From assembly GCA_035524955.1 (NCBI GenBank), contig DATLFG010000105.1, positions 98,215 through 162,214 on the forward strand: DNA of 64,000 bases. Direction: 5' to 3'. Every line of letters begins with the position of its first letter. Within the stretch, counting starts at the first letter, position 1. Positions 46,763 to 57,213 of this stretch are shown here, piece after piece. This DNA is from CAMLFJ01 sp035524955. GTDB lineage: Bacteria > Methylomirabilota > Methylomirabilia > Rokubacteriales > CSP1-6. Both the position numbers and the translations under genes were made by a program. The notes beneath the pieces are model-generated. The model was not told where the DNA came from, did no database searches, and was given only the letters and a program-made list of their open reading frames with translations.

Positions 46763-47851
46763 CTACTTGAGGCCGCGGCGGACTTTTTCGGAGATCGGCA
46801 TGCCGGTGGCGTTGCGATGGGTGGCCAGGGCCTCGGCCAGGATGCTCAGCGCGATCTCGGCCGCGGACTGGGCGCCCAGGTCGAGACCGATCGGCACCCG
46901 CACCCGCAGCAGGGCCTCCTCGGTCACGCCGTCCTCGCGCAGCAGGTTCAGGATCGCCGTCCCGCGCCGCGTGCTGCCCAGGAGCCCGATATAGCCCACC
47001 GGCGTGCCGAGCGCGTGGCGCAGCACCGGGAGATCGTACTTGTAGTCGTGGGCCACCAGCACCAGCGCGGTGGTCGCGATCAGCGGCACCCGCTGCACGA
47101 GCTCGGAGGGCACGCCGATCCGGAGGTCGTCCACGTCCGGGAAGCGCTCCTTGGTGGCGAAGCGCGGCCGGCCGTCCACCACGATGGTGCGGAAGCCGAG
47201 CGTCCTGGCCAGCGTGACGAGCGGCATCGCCACGTGGCTGGCGCCGACCACGACCAGCGTGGAAGGCGGCGAGAAGACCTCCGCGAAGGCGCGCACGTTC
47301 TCCAGGAGCAGCGTGCGCGCCTTGCCCGCGGCCATGGCCTCGCGGGCCTCCGCGGTGAAGCGCTGATCGAGGAAGGCCTCGCCGAGGCTGCCCTCCTGCC
47401 CGCCGTCGTCGAGGAGCAGGAGTTTGGCGCCGTGGTGGGGGGCATCGAGACGGGTCACGATCACGGCGCGGCCGCCCCGCTCGGCGTGGACGCGGGCGCG
47501 CTCGTAGTAGGTCAGCGTGATGTCGTCCTTGTCGTCGAGCGCCACCGGCTCCAGGAAGACCTCGATGGTGCCGCCGCAGGTGAGCCCGATCTCCCAGGCC
47601 TCCTCGTCGCCCAGGTTCAGCTCCAGCAGCCGCGGGGCGTTCTTGCCCAGCACGCGGGCCGACTCCTCGATGACCTGCGCGTCCACGCAGCCGCCGATGG
47701 TCACGGAGCCGAGCACGCGCCCGCCCTCGCCCACCAGCATCTTCGCCCCTTCCTTCCGGGGCGTGGTGCCGCGCGTGTTGACGAGCGTGGCCACCGTCAC
47801 CTTCGACTCGTTCCGCTTGAGCTGATTGAGCTGCTCGGAGAGCTCGGTCAT
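46763..47851 (-). CDS. xdhC: XdhC/CoxI family molybdenum-cofactor maturation protein
   Basis: A 362-residue protein with an N-terminal XdhC_CoxI domain (about 1-90; VATLVNTRGTTPRKEGAKMLV and GGCVDAQVIEESARVL, then GLTCGGTIEVFLEP) and a C-terminal Rossmann domain (about 195-345; TLVVVGASHVAMPLVTLARTLGF). XdhC binds molybdenum cofactor, protects it during sulfuration and inserts it into xanthine-dehydrogenase-family enzymes. ATG 47851 follows the coxE stop after five bases. The long frame upstream is a coxE shadow. Its presence supports a sulfur-ligated molybdenum centre in the adjacent enzyme. Confidence 0.93.
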   Translation of the reverse strand: MTELSEQLNQLKRNESKVTVATLVNTRGTTPRKEGAKMLVGEGGRVLGSVTIGGCVDAQVIEESARVLGKNAPRLLELNLGDEEAWEIGLTCGGTIEVFLEPVALDDKDDITLTYYERARVHAERGGRAVIVTRLDAPHHGAKLLLLDDGGQEGSLGEAFLDQRFTAEAREAMAAGKARTLLLENVRAFAEVFSPPSTLVVVGASHVAMPLVTLARTLGFRTIVVDGRPRFATKERFPDVDDLRIGVPSELVQRVPLIATTALVLVAHDYKYDLPVLRHALGTPVGYIGLLGSTRRGTAILNLLREDGVTEEALLRVRVPIGLDLGAQSAAEIALSILAEALATHRNATGMPISEKVRRGLK

Positions 47852-47856
47852 GTCCG

Positions 47857-49011
47857 CTACCTCAGGTTGAGATGGCCGGCCAGGTCGCGCAGGCTCGCCA
47901 GGTTGTGTGCGGCCGCGAAGTGGTCCACGAGCGGGAGCGCCGCCGCCATGCCGCGCGTCAGGGGCTCGTAGGACGGGTTGCCCAGCAGCGGGTTGAGCCA
48001 GATGAGCCGGCCCGCCTTGCGCTTGATCGTCAACATCTCGTTGGCCAGGATCTCGGGCTCGCCGGTGTCCCAGCCGTCCGAGAGCACGAGCACGATGGTG
48101 TGCCGGTCCACCAGGTTCCCCCACCGGGCATTGAACTCCTGCAATGATTCTCCGATCCGCGTCCCGCCGGAGAAGTCCTTCACCTCCGTGAGCTTGGCCA
48201 AGGCCTGGCGATACGACGCCCCTTTCAGATGGTCGGTGACCCGCGTGAGGCGCGTGGAGAAGGTGAAGGTCTCCACCCGGCCGAAGACGTTCTGGAGCGC
48301 GTAGAGGAACTGGAGCAGGAAGCGGCTGTAGAGGTCCATCGAGCCCGAGACGTCGCAGAGGAGCACCAGGCGCACCTTGCGCCTCCGCCGCTCTCTCCTC
48401 CGGAGCTCGATGAGCTCGCCCTTCATCAGGTTGGCCCGCATGCTGCGCCGCATGTCGATGACCCCGCCCCGCCGGGTCGGCCGCTTGCGCCGGCTGATGC
48501 GCCGGGCCAGCCGCTTGGCGATCAGGATCGTGAGCCGGGCCACCTCGTCGAGATCCTCAACCGGGAAGGACGAAAAGTCCTGATCCATGAGGATTTCCTT
48601 ATCGCTGACTCCCGGGACCTCGAGCGGCTCCCCGTCGTCGTCGCCCTGCTCCTCCCAGCCTTCGAGCGCCACCGAGACCCTCTTCTGCGCCGCTTCCGCC
48701 CCGGTATTGCCGGCGTGCTCTTCCGGGATCGCGGCCTCCGTCGGGCTCATGAGGCCGTCGAGCCCCTGCCCCTCCTCGGCCTGGAAGCGCCAGAAGACGT
48801 CGAAGCAGCGATCGAAGGCGGGAAACTCCTCCCGCCGGGCGACCAGGGTCGTGCGCAGCGCCAGGTAGACGTCCTGGCGGTCCAGCAGATCCACGACCTC
48901 GAGCGCCCGCACCCCGTCCATCAGCTCGCCGACCGTGAGCGGCAGTCCCGCCGCCCGCAGCATCTGGCCGAAGCGGAGGACGGCGGTGGTGAGGTCGCGG
49001 GGGCCGGCCAT
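47857..49011 (-). CDS. coxE: CoxE-like VWA-domain protein
   Basis: A 384-residue protein with an N-terminal helical region, an acidic and then strongly basic middle (RRISRRKRPTRRGG, about 170-185), and a C-terminal VWA domain whose MIDAS motif is CDVSGSMDLYS (about 217). It pairs with the MoxR-type ATPase CoxD; in CO dehydrogenase systems this pair helps build the metal active site. The start ATG 49011 follows the coxD stop after one base. Confidence 0.92.
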   Translation of the reverse strand: MAGPRDLTTAVLRFGQMLRAAGLPLTVGELMDGVRALEVVDLLDRQDVYLALRTTLVARREEFPAFDRCFDVFWRFQAEEGQGLDGLMSPTEAAIPEEHAGNTGAEAAQKRVSVALEGWEEQGDDDGEPLEVPGVSDKEILMDQDFSSFPVEDLDEVARLTILIAKRLARRISRRKRPTRRGGVIDMRRSMRANLMKGELIELRRRERRRRKVRLVLLCDVSGSMDLYSRFLLQFLYALQNVFGRVETFTFSTRLTRVTDHLKGASYRQALAKLTEVKDFSGGTRIGESLQEFNARWGNLVDRHTIVLVLSDGWDTGEPEILANEMLTIKRKAGRLIWLNPLLGNPSYEPLTRGMAAALPLVDHFAAAHNLASLRDLAGHLNLR

Positions 49012-49012
49012 C

Positions 49013-49903
49013 CTAGCCCTCGGCGGCCACGAAGCGCTTGAGGCCGCCCGCCGTCAGCTCCCGCTTGAAGCGCTTGATGTCGTCGGCGTCCTTGAGCACG
49101 CAGCCGAGCGTCTCCAGCACCAGCTCCTCGTCGAGGTGATCGGCGTGCAGCGAGGCGAGGGCCTGCGCCCAGTCGAGGCTCTCCGCCACCCCCGGCACCT
49201 TGGAGAGGCGCATGGTGCGAAGACCTTCCATGAAGCGAGAGATCTCGCGGGCGAGCGCTTCGTTCACCTCCGGGACCTTGCGGGTGACGATGCGGACTTC
49301 CTTCTCGAACCCCGGGAAGTCGATCCACAGATAGAGGCACCGTCGGCGAAGCGCATCGGAGAGCTCGCGCACCCGGTTCGACGTGAGTATGACGTACGGG
49401 GGATGCGCGGCCTTGATCGTGCCGAGCTCGGGGATCGTCACCTGGAACTCGGCAAGTACTTCGAGGAGGAACGCCTCAAATTCTTCATCTGAACGGTCCA
49501 CCTCGTCCACTAGCAGCACCGGCGGCGTGCCATCCTGGCTGATCGCCTGGAGCAGCGGGCGACGGATCAGGAAGGGCTCGGAGAAGATGGTTGCCTCTTT
49601 TTCCCGAAGAGTGTGGGTGGTCGCCTCCTCGAGCTTGATGTGCAGGAGCTGCTTGGGGTAGTTCCACTCGTAGAGCGCCTGGGCCGCGTCGAGCCCCTCG
49701 TAGCACTGGAGGCGAATGAGATTGGTATCGAGCATCCGCGCCATCACCTTGGCGACCTCGGTCTTGCCGACGCCCGCGTGCCCCTCGATGAGGAGCGGCT
49801 TCTTGAGCGTCATGGCCAGGTGCACCGACGTCGCGATGGCCGGGTCCGTGACGTAGTCGGCCGCTTCCATCATCTGCTGGATCTTCTCGATCTCGGCTCT
49901 CAT
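49013..49903 (-). CDS. coxD: CoxD-like MoxR-family AAA+ ATPase
   Basis: A 296-residue AAA+ ATPase. Walker A is EGHAGVGKTEVAKVMA (about residue 40), Walker B PPVLLVDEVDRSDEEFEAFLLE, sensor 1 YVILTSNRVRELSDALRRRCLY. In Oligotropha CoxD is a chaperone-like ATPase for maturation of CO dehydrogenase, acting with CoxE. Here it lies between the cytidylyltransferase and coxE in one operon. Confidence 0.93.
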   Translation of the reverse strand: MRAEIEKIQQMMEAADYVTDPAIATSVHLAMTLKKPLLIEGHAGVGKTEVAKVMARMLDTNLIRLQCYEGLDAAQALYEWNYPKQLLHIKLEEATTHTLREKEATIFSEPFLIRRPLLQAISQDGTPPVLLVDEVDRSDEEFEAFLLEVLAEFQVTIPELGTIKAAHPPYVILTSNRVRELSDALRRRCLYLWIDFPGFEKEVRIVTRKVPEVNEALAREISRFMEGLRTMRLSKVPGVAESLDWAQALASLHADHLDEELVLETLGCVLKDADDIKRFKRELTAGGLKRFVAAEG

Positions 49904-49915
49904 GGCCCTCTCAGT

Positions 49916-50518
49916 CTACACCGCGTGATCGCCTGCCCGGAGGTTCGCCCGGATCTTCTCATAGTCGTCGGGCGTGTCCACGTCCGGCGGCATGGGCAGG
50001 TCGAGATCGACCCACTCGACGCGGGCCGGCTCCTTCTGGATGATCGGCCGCGCGCCCTGGTCGCCCGTCAGGCGCAGCAGCTCGGGAAAGATCTCGCGCT
50101 TGAACAGCACCGGATTGCCGTGGCCGTCCCGGTAGCGCGGGGCCACGATGAGCTTGGGGCTCGTGCGTCGGGCCGCCAGCAGGGCCGGGATGATCGAGGG
50201 CGCCAGCAAGGGCTGGTCGCCGAGCGCGATCAGCGCCGCGTCGACCGACGCGGGGAGCGCGGCGATGCCCGCGCGCACGGAGCCGGCCTGGCCCTCTTCG
50301 GGGACCGGGTTCACCGCGATCTGCACGTCGATGCCGGCCAGGGCGGCCTCGATCGGCTCGACGTCGGGCCCGGTCACGACCCACACCGAGTCCACGCCGC
50401 CCGCGAGAACACGCTCGACGACGTACCGGACGATGGCCCGGCCGCCTACCGGCATGAGCAGCTTGGCCTGCCCCATCCGGCGCGAGAGGCCGGCGGCGAG
50501 CACGACCCCCGCGATCAC
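49916..50518 (-). CDS. mocA: MocA-like molybdenum cofactor cytidylyltransferase
   Basis: A 200-residue nucleotidyltransferase of the MobA/MocA fold with the N-terminal VVLAAGLSRRMGQAKLLMPVGG loop, DQPLL metal-binding block and GHGNPVLFKREIFPELL region. MocA adds CMP to molybdopterin for xanthine-dehydrogenase-family enzymes, which carry molybdopterin cytosine dinucleotide, as expected for a Cox-type partner. GTG start at 50518. A 74-base gap with a perfect hairpin separates it from coxM. CTP rather than GTP specificity is inferred from context. Confidence 0.88.
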   Translation of the reverse strand: MIAGVVLAAGLSRRMGQAKLLMPVGGRAIVRYVVERVLAGGVDSVWVVTGPDVEPIEAALAGIDVQIAVNPVPEEGQAGSVRAGIAALPASVDAALIALGDQPLLAPSIIPALLAARRTSPKLIVAPRYRDGHGNPVLFKREIFPELLRLTGDQGARPIIQKEPARVEWVDLDLPMPPDVDTPDDYEKIRANLRAGDHAV

Positions 50519-50535
50519 GCTTCGCCCCAGACGCG

Positions 50536-50565
50536 ACGCCCCGCGGAGATCATCCCGCGGGGCGT
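50536..50565. other. Perfect 11-bp inverted repeat between coxM and mocA
   Basis: ACGCCCCGCGG and CCGCGGGGCGT pair perfectly around an 8-base loop AGATCATC. No T-run follows on either strand. In the cox transcript it falls between structural and accessory genes, where a hairpin could stabilise the upstream coxSLM RNA or attenuate read-through. Confidence 0.6.
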
Positions 50566-50592
50566 GTCGACTGGACGTCTCACCCGAGCGGC

Positions 50593-51456
50593 TTACTTCA
50601 CGGCCGCGGCGGCCGCCTCCATCGCCCGCTTGGCGAAGACCCGGACCAGGTGGCTCTTGTACTCCACGGTCCCCTGCAGATCGGCCTGGACGTCCACGCC
50701 CTCGGCCGCCTTCTCGGCCGCCGCCTGGATGGACGCCGCGTCGGCCGCCTTGCCGGTGATCGCGGCCTCCACGCCCTTGGCGCGCACCGCCTTGGTGCCC
50801 GCGCCGGTGACCGCGACGCTCGCCTTGCCGACCTTGCCGCCGTCCACTGTCAGCACCGCGGCCACACCCACGACCGCGAACCGGGAGGCCGGGTGCGGGA
50901 ACTTCATGTAGGCGGCGCCGGTCCTGCCCGCCATCGCGGGGACGCGCACCTCGGTCAGGAGCTCGTCCTCCGCGAGCGCGGTGGTGAGCAGGCCCTTGAA
51001 GAAGTCATCGGCCTTGATCGTCCGCTTGCCCTTGGGGCCCTCGGCCACCATCTCCGCGCCGAGGGCGATGATCGCGGCCGGGTAGTCGGCGGCCGGGTCC
51101 GCGTGGGCCAGGCTGCCGCCGATCGTGCCCATGTTGCGCACCATCGGGTCCCCGATCTGGGCGGCCACCGCGGCGAGCATCGGACACTTCGATTTCACGA
51201 CCGGCGAGGACTCGACCTGATAGTGGGTGGTCATCGCCCCGATGACGAGCGTGGCGGCGTCTTCCTTGATGCCGGAGAGGCCGGCGACCTTCCGGAGATC
51301 CACCAGGTGCTTCGGTTGGGCCAGACGCAGCTTCATGGCCGGGAGCAGGCTGTGGCCGCCCGCCAGCAGCTTGGCATCGTCCTTGTGGCGCCCGAGCAGC
51401 TCCAGCGCCTCTTTCACCGTCCCCGGCGTGTGGTACTCGAACTGGGCTGGGTACAT
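50593..51456 (-). CDS. coxM: Molybdenum hydroxylase medium (FAD) subunit, CoxM-like
   Basis: A 287-residue FAD-binding subunit. The two FAD motifs are AGGHSLLPAMKLRLA (about 32-46) and TIGGSLAHADPAADYPA (about 111-127); a C-terminal CO_deh_flav_C domain covers about 175-280. It passes electrons from the Fe-S subunit to an acceptor. It lies 15 bases downstream of coxL. The AHADPAAD variant is found in both form I and form II enzymes, so it does not settle substrate. Confidence 0.94.
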   Translation of the reverse strand: MYPAQFEYHTPGTVKEALELLGRHKDDAKLLAGGHSLLPAMKLRLAQPKHLVDLRKVAGLSGIKEDAATLVIGAMTTHYQVESSPVVKSKCPMLAAVAAQIGDPMVRNMGTIGGSLAHADPAADYPAAIIALGAEMVAEGPKGKRTIKADDFFKGLLTTALAEDELLTEVRVPAMAGRTGAAYMKFPHPASRFAVVGVAAVLTVDGGKVGKASVAVTGAGTKAVRAKGVEAAITGKAADAASIQAAAEKAAEGVDVQADLQGTVEYKSHLVRVFAKRAMEAAAAAVK

Positions 51457-51471
51457 GTCGGCGTCTCCCCC

Positions 51472-53832
<2,361 letters not shown>

Positions 53833-53841
53833 GGTCGCGCC

Positions 53842-54315
53842 TCACTTCCCCGCCATCTTCTCGGCGGCGTACTGGATGGCCTTGACGATGTTGTGGTAAC
53901 CGGTGCAGCGGCACAGGTTGCCTTCCAGATCGTGGCGGATCTGCGCCTCGGTCGGCCGCGGATTGCGCTGCAGCATCTGGTGGGCCGACATGATCATGCC
54001 CGGCGTGCAGAAGCCACACTGAAGTCCATGCTTCTCCCAGAAGGCGTCCTGGATCGGGTGGAGCTTGCCGTCCTTGGCGAGGCCCTCGATCGTGAGGACC
54101 TGGGCGCCGTCGCACTGCACCGAGAGCAGCGTGCACGACTTGACGGCCACGCCGTTGACATGCACCGTGCAGGCGCCGCATTGACTCGTGTCGCACCCGA
54201 CGTGCGTGCCGGTCAGACCCGCCTGCTCCCGGATGTAGTGCACGAGCAGCAGCCGCGGCTCCACTTCATGGGACTGGGGGGCACCGTTGATCGTCATCGA
54301 CACGGTCTTTTTCAC
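53842..54315 (-). CDS. coxS: Molybdenum hydroxylase small 2Fe-2S subunit, CoxS-like
   Basis: A 157-residue subunit with two [2Fe-2S] clusters. The plant-type ferredoxin cluster uses Cys41, Cys46, Cys49 and Cys61 (GCDTSQCGACT); the second uses Cys100, Cys103, Cys135 and Cys137 (QCGFCTPG, CRCTGYHN). It moves electrons between the molybdenum site and FAD. GTG 54315 with AGGAGG seven bases upstream is the best start; ATG at residue 7 and an upstream extension are less likely. First gene of the cox operon, followed by coxL after nine bases. Confidence 0.95.
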   Translation of the reverse strand: MKKTVSMTINGAPQSHEVEPRLLLVHYIREQAGLTGTHVGCDTSQCGACTVHVNGVAVKSCTLLSVQCDGAQVLTIEGLAKDGKLHPIQDAFWEKHGLQCGFCTPGMIMSAHQMLQRNPRPTEAQIRHDLEGNLCRCTGYHNIVKAIQYAAEKMAGK

Positions 54316-54361
54316 CGCGCTACCTCCTGAGTGAAAGGTCCGAGGCCGGGGAAGCGCCCCA

Positions 54362-54390
54362 ACCGTATGCCGGGCCGGGGACGGTGTCAA
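54362..54390 (-). promoter_or_regulatory. Sigma-70-type promoter of the cox operon
   Basis: On the minus strand a perfect TTGACA (54390-54385) is followed after exactly 17 bases by TACGGT (54367-54362), about 50 bases before the coxS GTG. The -35 includes the larC stop codon. The -10 matches only 3 of 6, so an activator may be needed. Confidence 0.6.
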
Positions 54391-55574
54391 GGGGTGGTGA
54401 GGAGCCGGCGTCCCTCGACGCGCGCCTGCTCGAGCACCTCCCGGACCGGGAGGCCCTTGTCACGCGCGATGCGGCGGACTTCCTCGAATTCCGGGGTGAC
54501 CGTGACCACCCGGCCCTCGAGCCGGGACACCTTGAACGTCACCGGGCCGTAGGCGGTGTCCAGCCGCACCATCTCGCGCTCGAGGCGGCTGCGCTGGTAC
54601 GCGGTCCAGCGCACGCCGATGGTGGAGGACTCCTCGAAGAGCAGCCGCGAGAGGTCGGAAACCCGCCCCGGCTCGCAGAGGGCGGTCAGGACCACCCCCG
54701 GCCGGCTGCGCTTCATGATCACCGGGGTGAGCCAGACGTCCAGCGCGCCCGCCTCGAGCAGGCGCTCCAGCAAGGGCTCGTAGAGCTGGGGAGACATGTC
54801 GTCCACGGTGGTTTCCACCTGGACGATGGTCTCGGCCCGGGCGGTGACCATGGCCAGTGGGGCCTCGCCCACGAAGAGCCGCAGCACATTCGGTGTCTCC
54901 AGCTCCATGGTGCCGGCCCCGTAGCCGACCGCGGTGACCCGCATCGCCGGCATCGACCCCGCCCCGGCGGCCAGGGTCGTGAGGATGGCCGCGCCGGTGG
55001 GGGTCACCAGCTCGCGGCGGATGCCGGTGTCCAGCGTCGGGAACCCCTTGAGCAGCTCGGCGGTGGCCGGCCCCGGCACTGGCATGCGGCCGTGCGGACC
55101 GTCCACGAAGCCTCCGCCCACCGGGAGCGTGCCCACGTGCACTGCGTCCACCCCGAGAAGGTGGAGGCCGATGCAGGCCCCGGTGACATCGACGATCGCG
55201 TCCACCGCGCCCACCTCGTGGAACTGCACGCGCTCCGGAGTGGTCCCGTGCACCCGCGCCTCCGCCTCGGCCAGCCGCCGGAAGATCCGCGAGGCGGTGT
55301 CCCGCACCGTGGGATCGAGACGGCTCCGCTCCAGGATGTCCAGGATCTCCCGGAGCCCGCGATGGGCCGCCTCGTGGTGGCCGAGCTGCACATCCACCTT
55401 GGTGGCGCGGAAGCCCGCCTTGATGACCTCGCGGCGCTCGAGCCGGTAGCCGTCCACGCCGAGCCCGGCCAGCTCGCGCGCGAGCGCCTCGAACGGCGCG
55501 CCCGCGTCCACCAGCGCGCCCAGGATCATGTCCCCCGAGGCGCCGCTCGGGCAGTCGAAGTAGGCCAGGCGCAT
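54387..55574 (-). CDS. larC: Nickel-pincer cofactor biosynthesis protein LarC
   Basis: A 395-residue LarC that inserts nickel into the pincer nucleotide using CTP. The N-terminus MRLAYFDCPSGASGDMILGALVDAG and the middle VQFHEVGAVDAIVDVTGACIGLHLL with GPHGRMPVPGPATAELLKG are family hallmarks. The C-terminal half is continuous (VETTVDDMSPQLYEPLLERL), so unlike Lactobacillus larC no frameshift is needed to make the full protein. It starts three bases after the larB stop. The stop codon lies inside the cox -35 element. Confidence 0.94.
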   Translation of the reverse strand: MRLAYFDCPSGASGDMILGALVDAGAPFEALARELAGLGVDGYRLERREVIKAGFRATKVDVQLGHHEAAHRGLREILDILERSRLDPTVRDTASRIFRRLAEAEARVHGTTPERVQFHEVGAVDAIVDVTGACIGLHLLGVDAVHVGTLPVGGGFVDGPHGRMPVPGPATAELLKGFPTLDTGIRRELVTPTGAAILTTLAAGAGSMPAMRVTAVGYGAGTMELETPNVLRLFVGEAPLAMVTARAETIVQVETTVDDMSPQLYEPLLERLLEAGALDVWLTPVIMKRSRPGVVLTALCEPGRVSDLSRLLFEESSTIGVRWTAYQRSRLEREMVRLDTAYGPVTFKVSRLEGRVVTVTPEFEEVRRIARDKGLPVREVLEQARVEGRRLLTTP

Positions 55575-55577
55575 GGA

Positions 55578-56390
55578 CTACAACCGTGACTTCTCTCTCA
55601 TATCCGCTCGGCTCGCCTTCGGCTGCACCTCGCCCGGCGGCTTCGAGGCGAGCTTGTTGATCTGATTGGCCTGGGCGGCGGCGCCGTAGCCGTTGTCGAT
55701 GTTCACCACCGAGACGCCTGGGGCGCAGGAGTTCAGCATGGCCAGCAGCGCGGCCACGCCCCCGAACGAGGCGCCGTAGCCCACGCTGGTCGGGACCGCG
55801 ATCACCGGCCGGTCCACGAGCCCGCCGAGCACGCTGGGAAGCGCGCCCTCCATGCCCGCCACCGCGATGATCGCGTTCGCCTCGTTGAGGCGGTCCAGAT
55901 GCGGCACCAGGCGGTGGAGCCCCGCCACCCCGCAGTCGAACACCCGCTCGACATGGTTGCCCATCGCCTCCGCGGTGACCGCGGCCTCCTCGGCCACCGG
56001 CTGATCGGAGGTGCCCGCGCTGACCACGACGATCAGCCCGACGCCGTCTCTCGCGACGGGCTTCACGACGACCAGCCGCGCGGTCTCGTGCACCCGGCAC
56101 GGCAGCCCGCTCGCGAGCAGCGCGGCCACCACCGCGGGCTCCGCGCGCGTGGCGAGCACGTTGTCGTGCCCCTCGGCGAGCCGCCGCACGATCGCCACCA
56201 CCTGCTCCGGCGTCTTGCCCGGGCAGAAGACGGCCTCGGGCACCCCGTGGCGCAGCGAGCGGTGGAGATCCACGCGCGCGAAGCGGAGATCCTCGACGGG
56301 CAGCGCGCGGAGCCGGGTCAGCGCCTGCTCGGGCGCCAGGGCGCCGGCCGCGACGGCCTCCAGCAGCGCCCTTACTTTCTCCCGATCCAC
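55578..56390 (-). CDS. larB: Pyridinium-3,5-biscarboxylic acid mononucleotide synthase LarB
   Basis: A 270-residue PurE-like carboxylase that converts nicotinic acid adenine dinucleotide to the biscarboxylic precursor of the nickel-pincer cofactor. Family blocks are VVVVSAGTSDQPVAEEAA, VFDCGVAGLHRLV, ANAIIAVAGMEGALPSVLGGL and VNIDNGYGAAAQANQINKLA. The last 22 residues after NKLA are not family-like; they are encoded by the dispersed repeat at 55601-55640 and its flank, which also bring the stop. GTG 56390 overlaps larE by 19 bases; the longer frame to 56912 is a shadow. Confidence 0.92.
   Translation of the reverse strand: MDREKVRALLEAVAAGALAPEQALTRLRALPVEDLRFARVDLHRSLRHGVPEAVFCPGKTPEQVVAIVRRLAEGHDNVLATRAEPAVVAALLASGLPCRVHETARLVVVKPVARDGVGLIVVVSAGTSDQPVAEEAAVTAEAMGNHVERVFDCGVAGLHRLVPHLDRLNEANAIIAVAGMEGALPSVLGGLVDRPVIAVPTSVGYGASFGGVAALLAMLNSCAPGVSVVNIDNGYGAAAQANQINKLASKPPGEVQPKASRADMREKSRL
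55601..55640. repeat. Third copy of the dispersed GC-rich repeat, inside the larB 3-prime end
   Basis: The 40 bases begin TATCCGCTCGGCTCGCC and match the copies at 20295 and 20334 except for one inserted G and a few end bases. Read in the larB frame it encodes PPGEVQPKASRAD. It shows that the element can be taken into coding sequence. Confidence 0.88.
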
Positions 56391-57205
56391 TTCAGCACCT
56401 CGTTGGCGCTGCCGCTGCGGAAGCCCTGCAGGTCGAGCGTGACGTAGAGGTAACCCAGCTCGCGGAAGCGCCGGACGATCGCCCCGTGCCGGTCCTCCTG
56501 CCAGAGGCGCGGCATCTCCTCCGGGACCACCTCGAGGCGGGCCAGGCGGTCGTGATCGCGCACCCGGAACTGGCGGAAGCCCAGGCTCCGCACGAAGGCC
56601 TCCGCGTCGTCCACGCGCCGGAGCTTCTCGGCGGTGATCGCGTCGCCGTACTGGAAGCGGGACGACAGACACGCGAAGGAGGGCTTGTCCCAGGTGGGCA
56701 GCCCGAGTTCCTTCGAGAGCGTCCGGATCTCCGCCTTCCACAGCTCGGCCTCGATCAGCGGGGCACGCACGCCGCGCGCTTCCGCGGCCTTCATGCCCGG
56801 CCGGTGATCGCCCAGGTCGTCCATGTTGGCGCCGTAGATGACCTGCGCGGTGCCCGCCGCCCGGGCGAGCGGCTCGAGCCGCGTGAACAGCTCTTCCTTG
56901 CAGTGAAAGCACCGGTCCGGCGCATTGCGCGCGTACTCCGGCCGGTCCAGCTCGCGGGTGCGGATGACCTCCTGGCGCATGCCGAGGAGGCCGGCCAGCC
57001 GCCGCGTCTCCTCGAGCTCGGCGGCCGGGTAGGTCTCCGAATCGGCGGTCACCAGCGTGGCGCCGTCGCCGAGGGCGTCCTTCGCGGCCCGGGCGAGAAA
57101 GGTCGAGTCCACGCCGCCGGAGAAGGCCACGATCACCCGGGTCATCCCGCGGATGACGTCCACCAGCCGGTCGTACTTGGCGTCGAGCGCGGCCTGATCC
57201 GCCAT
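56372..57205 (-). CDS. larE: ATP-dependent sulfur insertase LarE
   Basis: A 277-residue PP-loop enzyme that inserts sulfur into the pincer-nucleotide precursor. The PP-loop is SGGVDST (29-35). Cys179 in PSFACLSSRFQYG is at the place of the sacrificial cysteine of Lactobacillus LarE, and a CxxC pair (Cys99, Cys102 in DRCFHCKEE) is also present. Three such cysteines could instead hold an Fe-S cluster that carries the sulfur, as proposed for some LarE proteins. ATG 57205 is eight bases after the kinase stop. No larA (racemase) is in the window, so the enzyme using the cofactor is unknown. Confidence 0.92.
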   Translation of the reverse strand: MADQAALDAKYDRLVDVIRGMTRVIVAFSGGVDSTFLARAAKDALGDGATLVTADSETYPAAELEETRRLAGLLGMRQEVIRTRELDRPEYARNAPDRCFHCKEELFTRLEPLARAAGTAQVIYGANMDDLGDHRPGMKAAEARGVRAPLIEAELWKAEIRTLSKELGLPTWDKPSFACLSSRFQYGDAITAEKLRRVDDAEAFVRSLGFRQFRVRDHDRLARLEVVPEEMPRLWQEDRHGAIVRRFRELGYLYVTLDLQGFRSGSANEVLKWIGRK

Positions 57206-57213
57206 CGCGTGCT

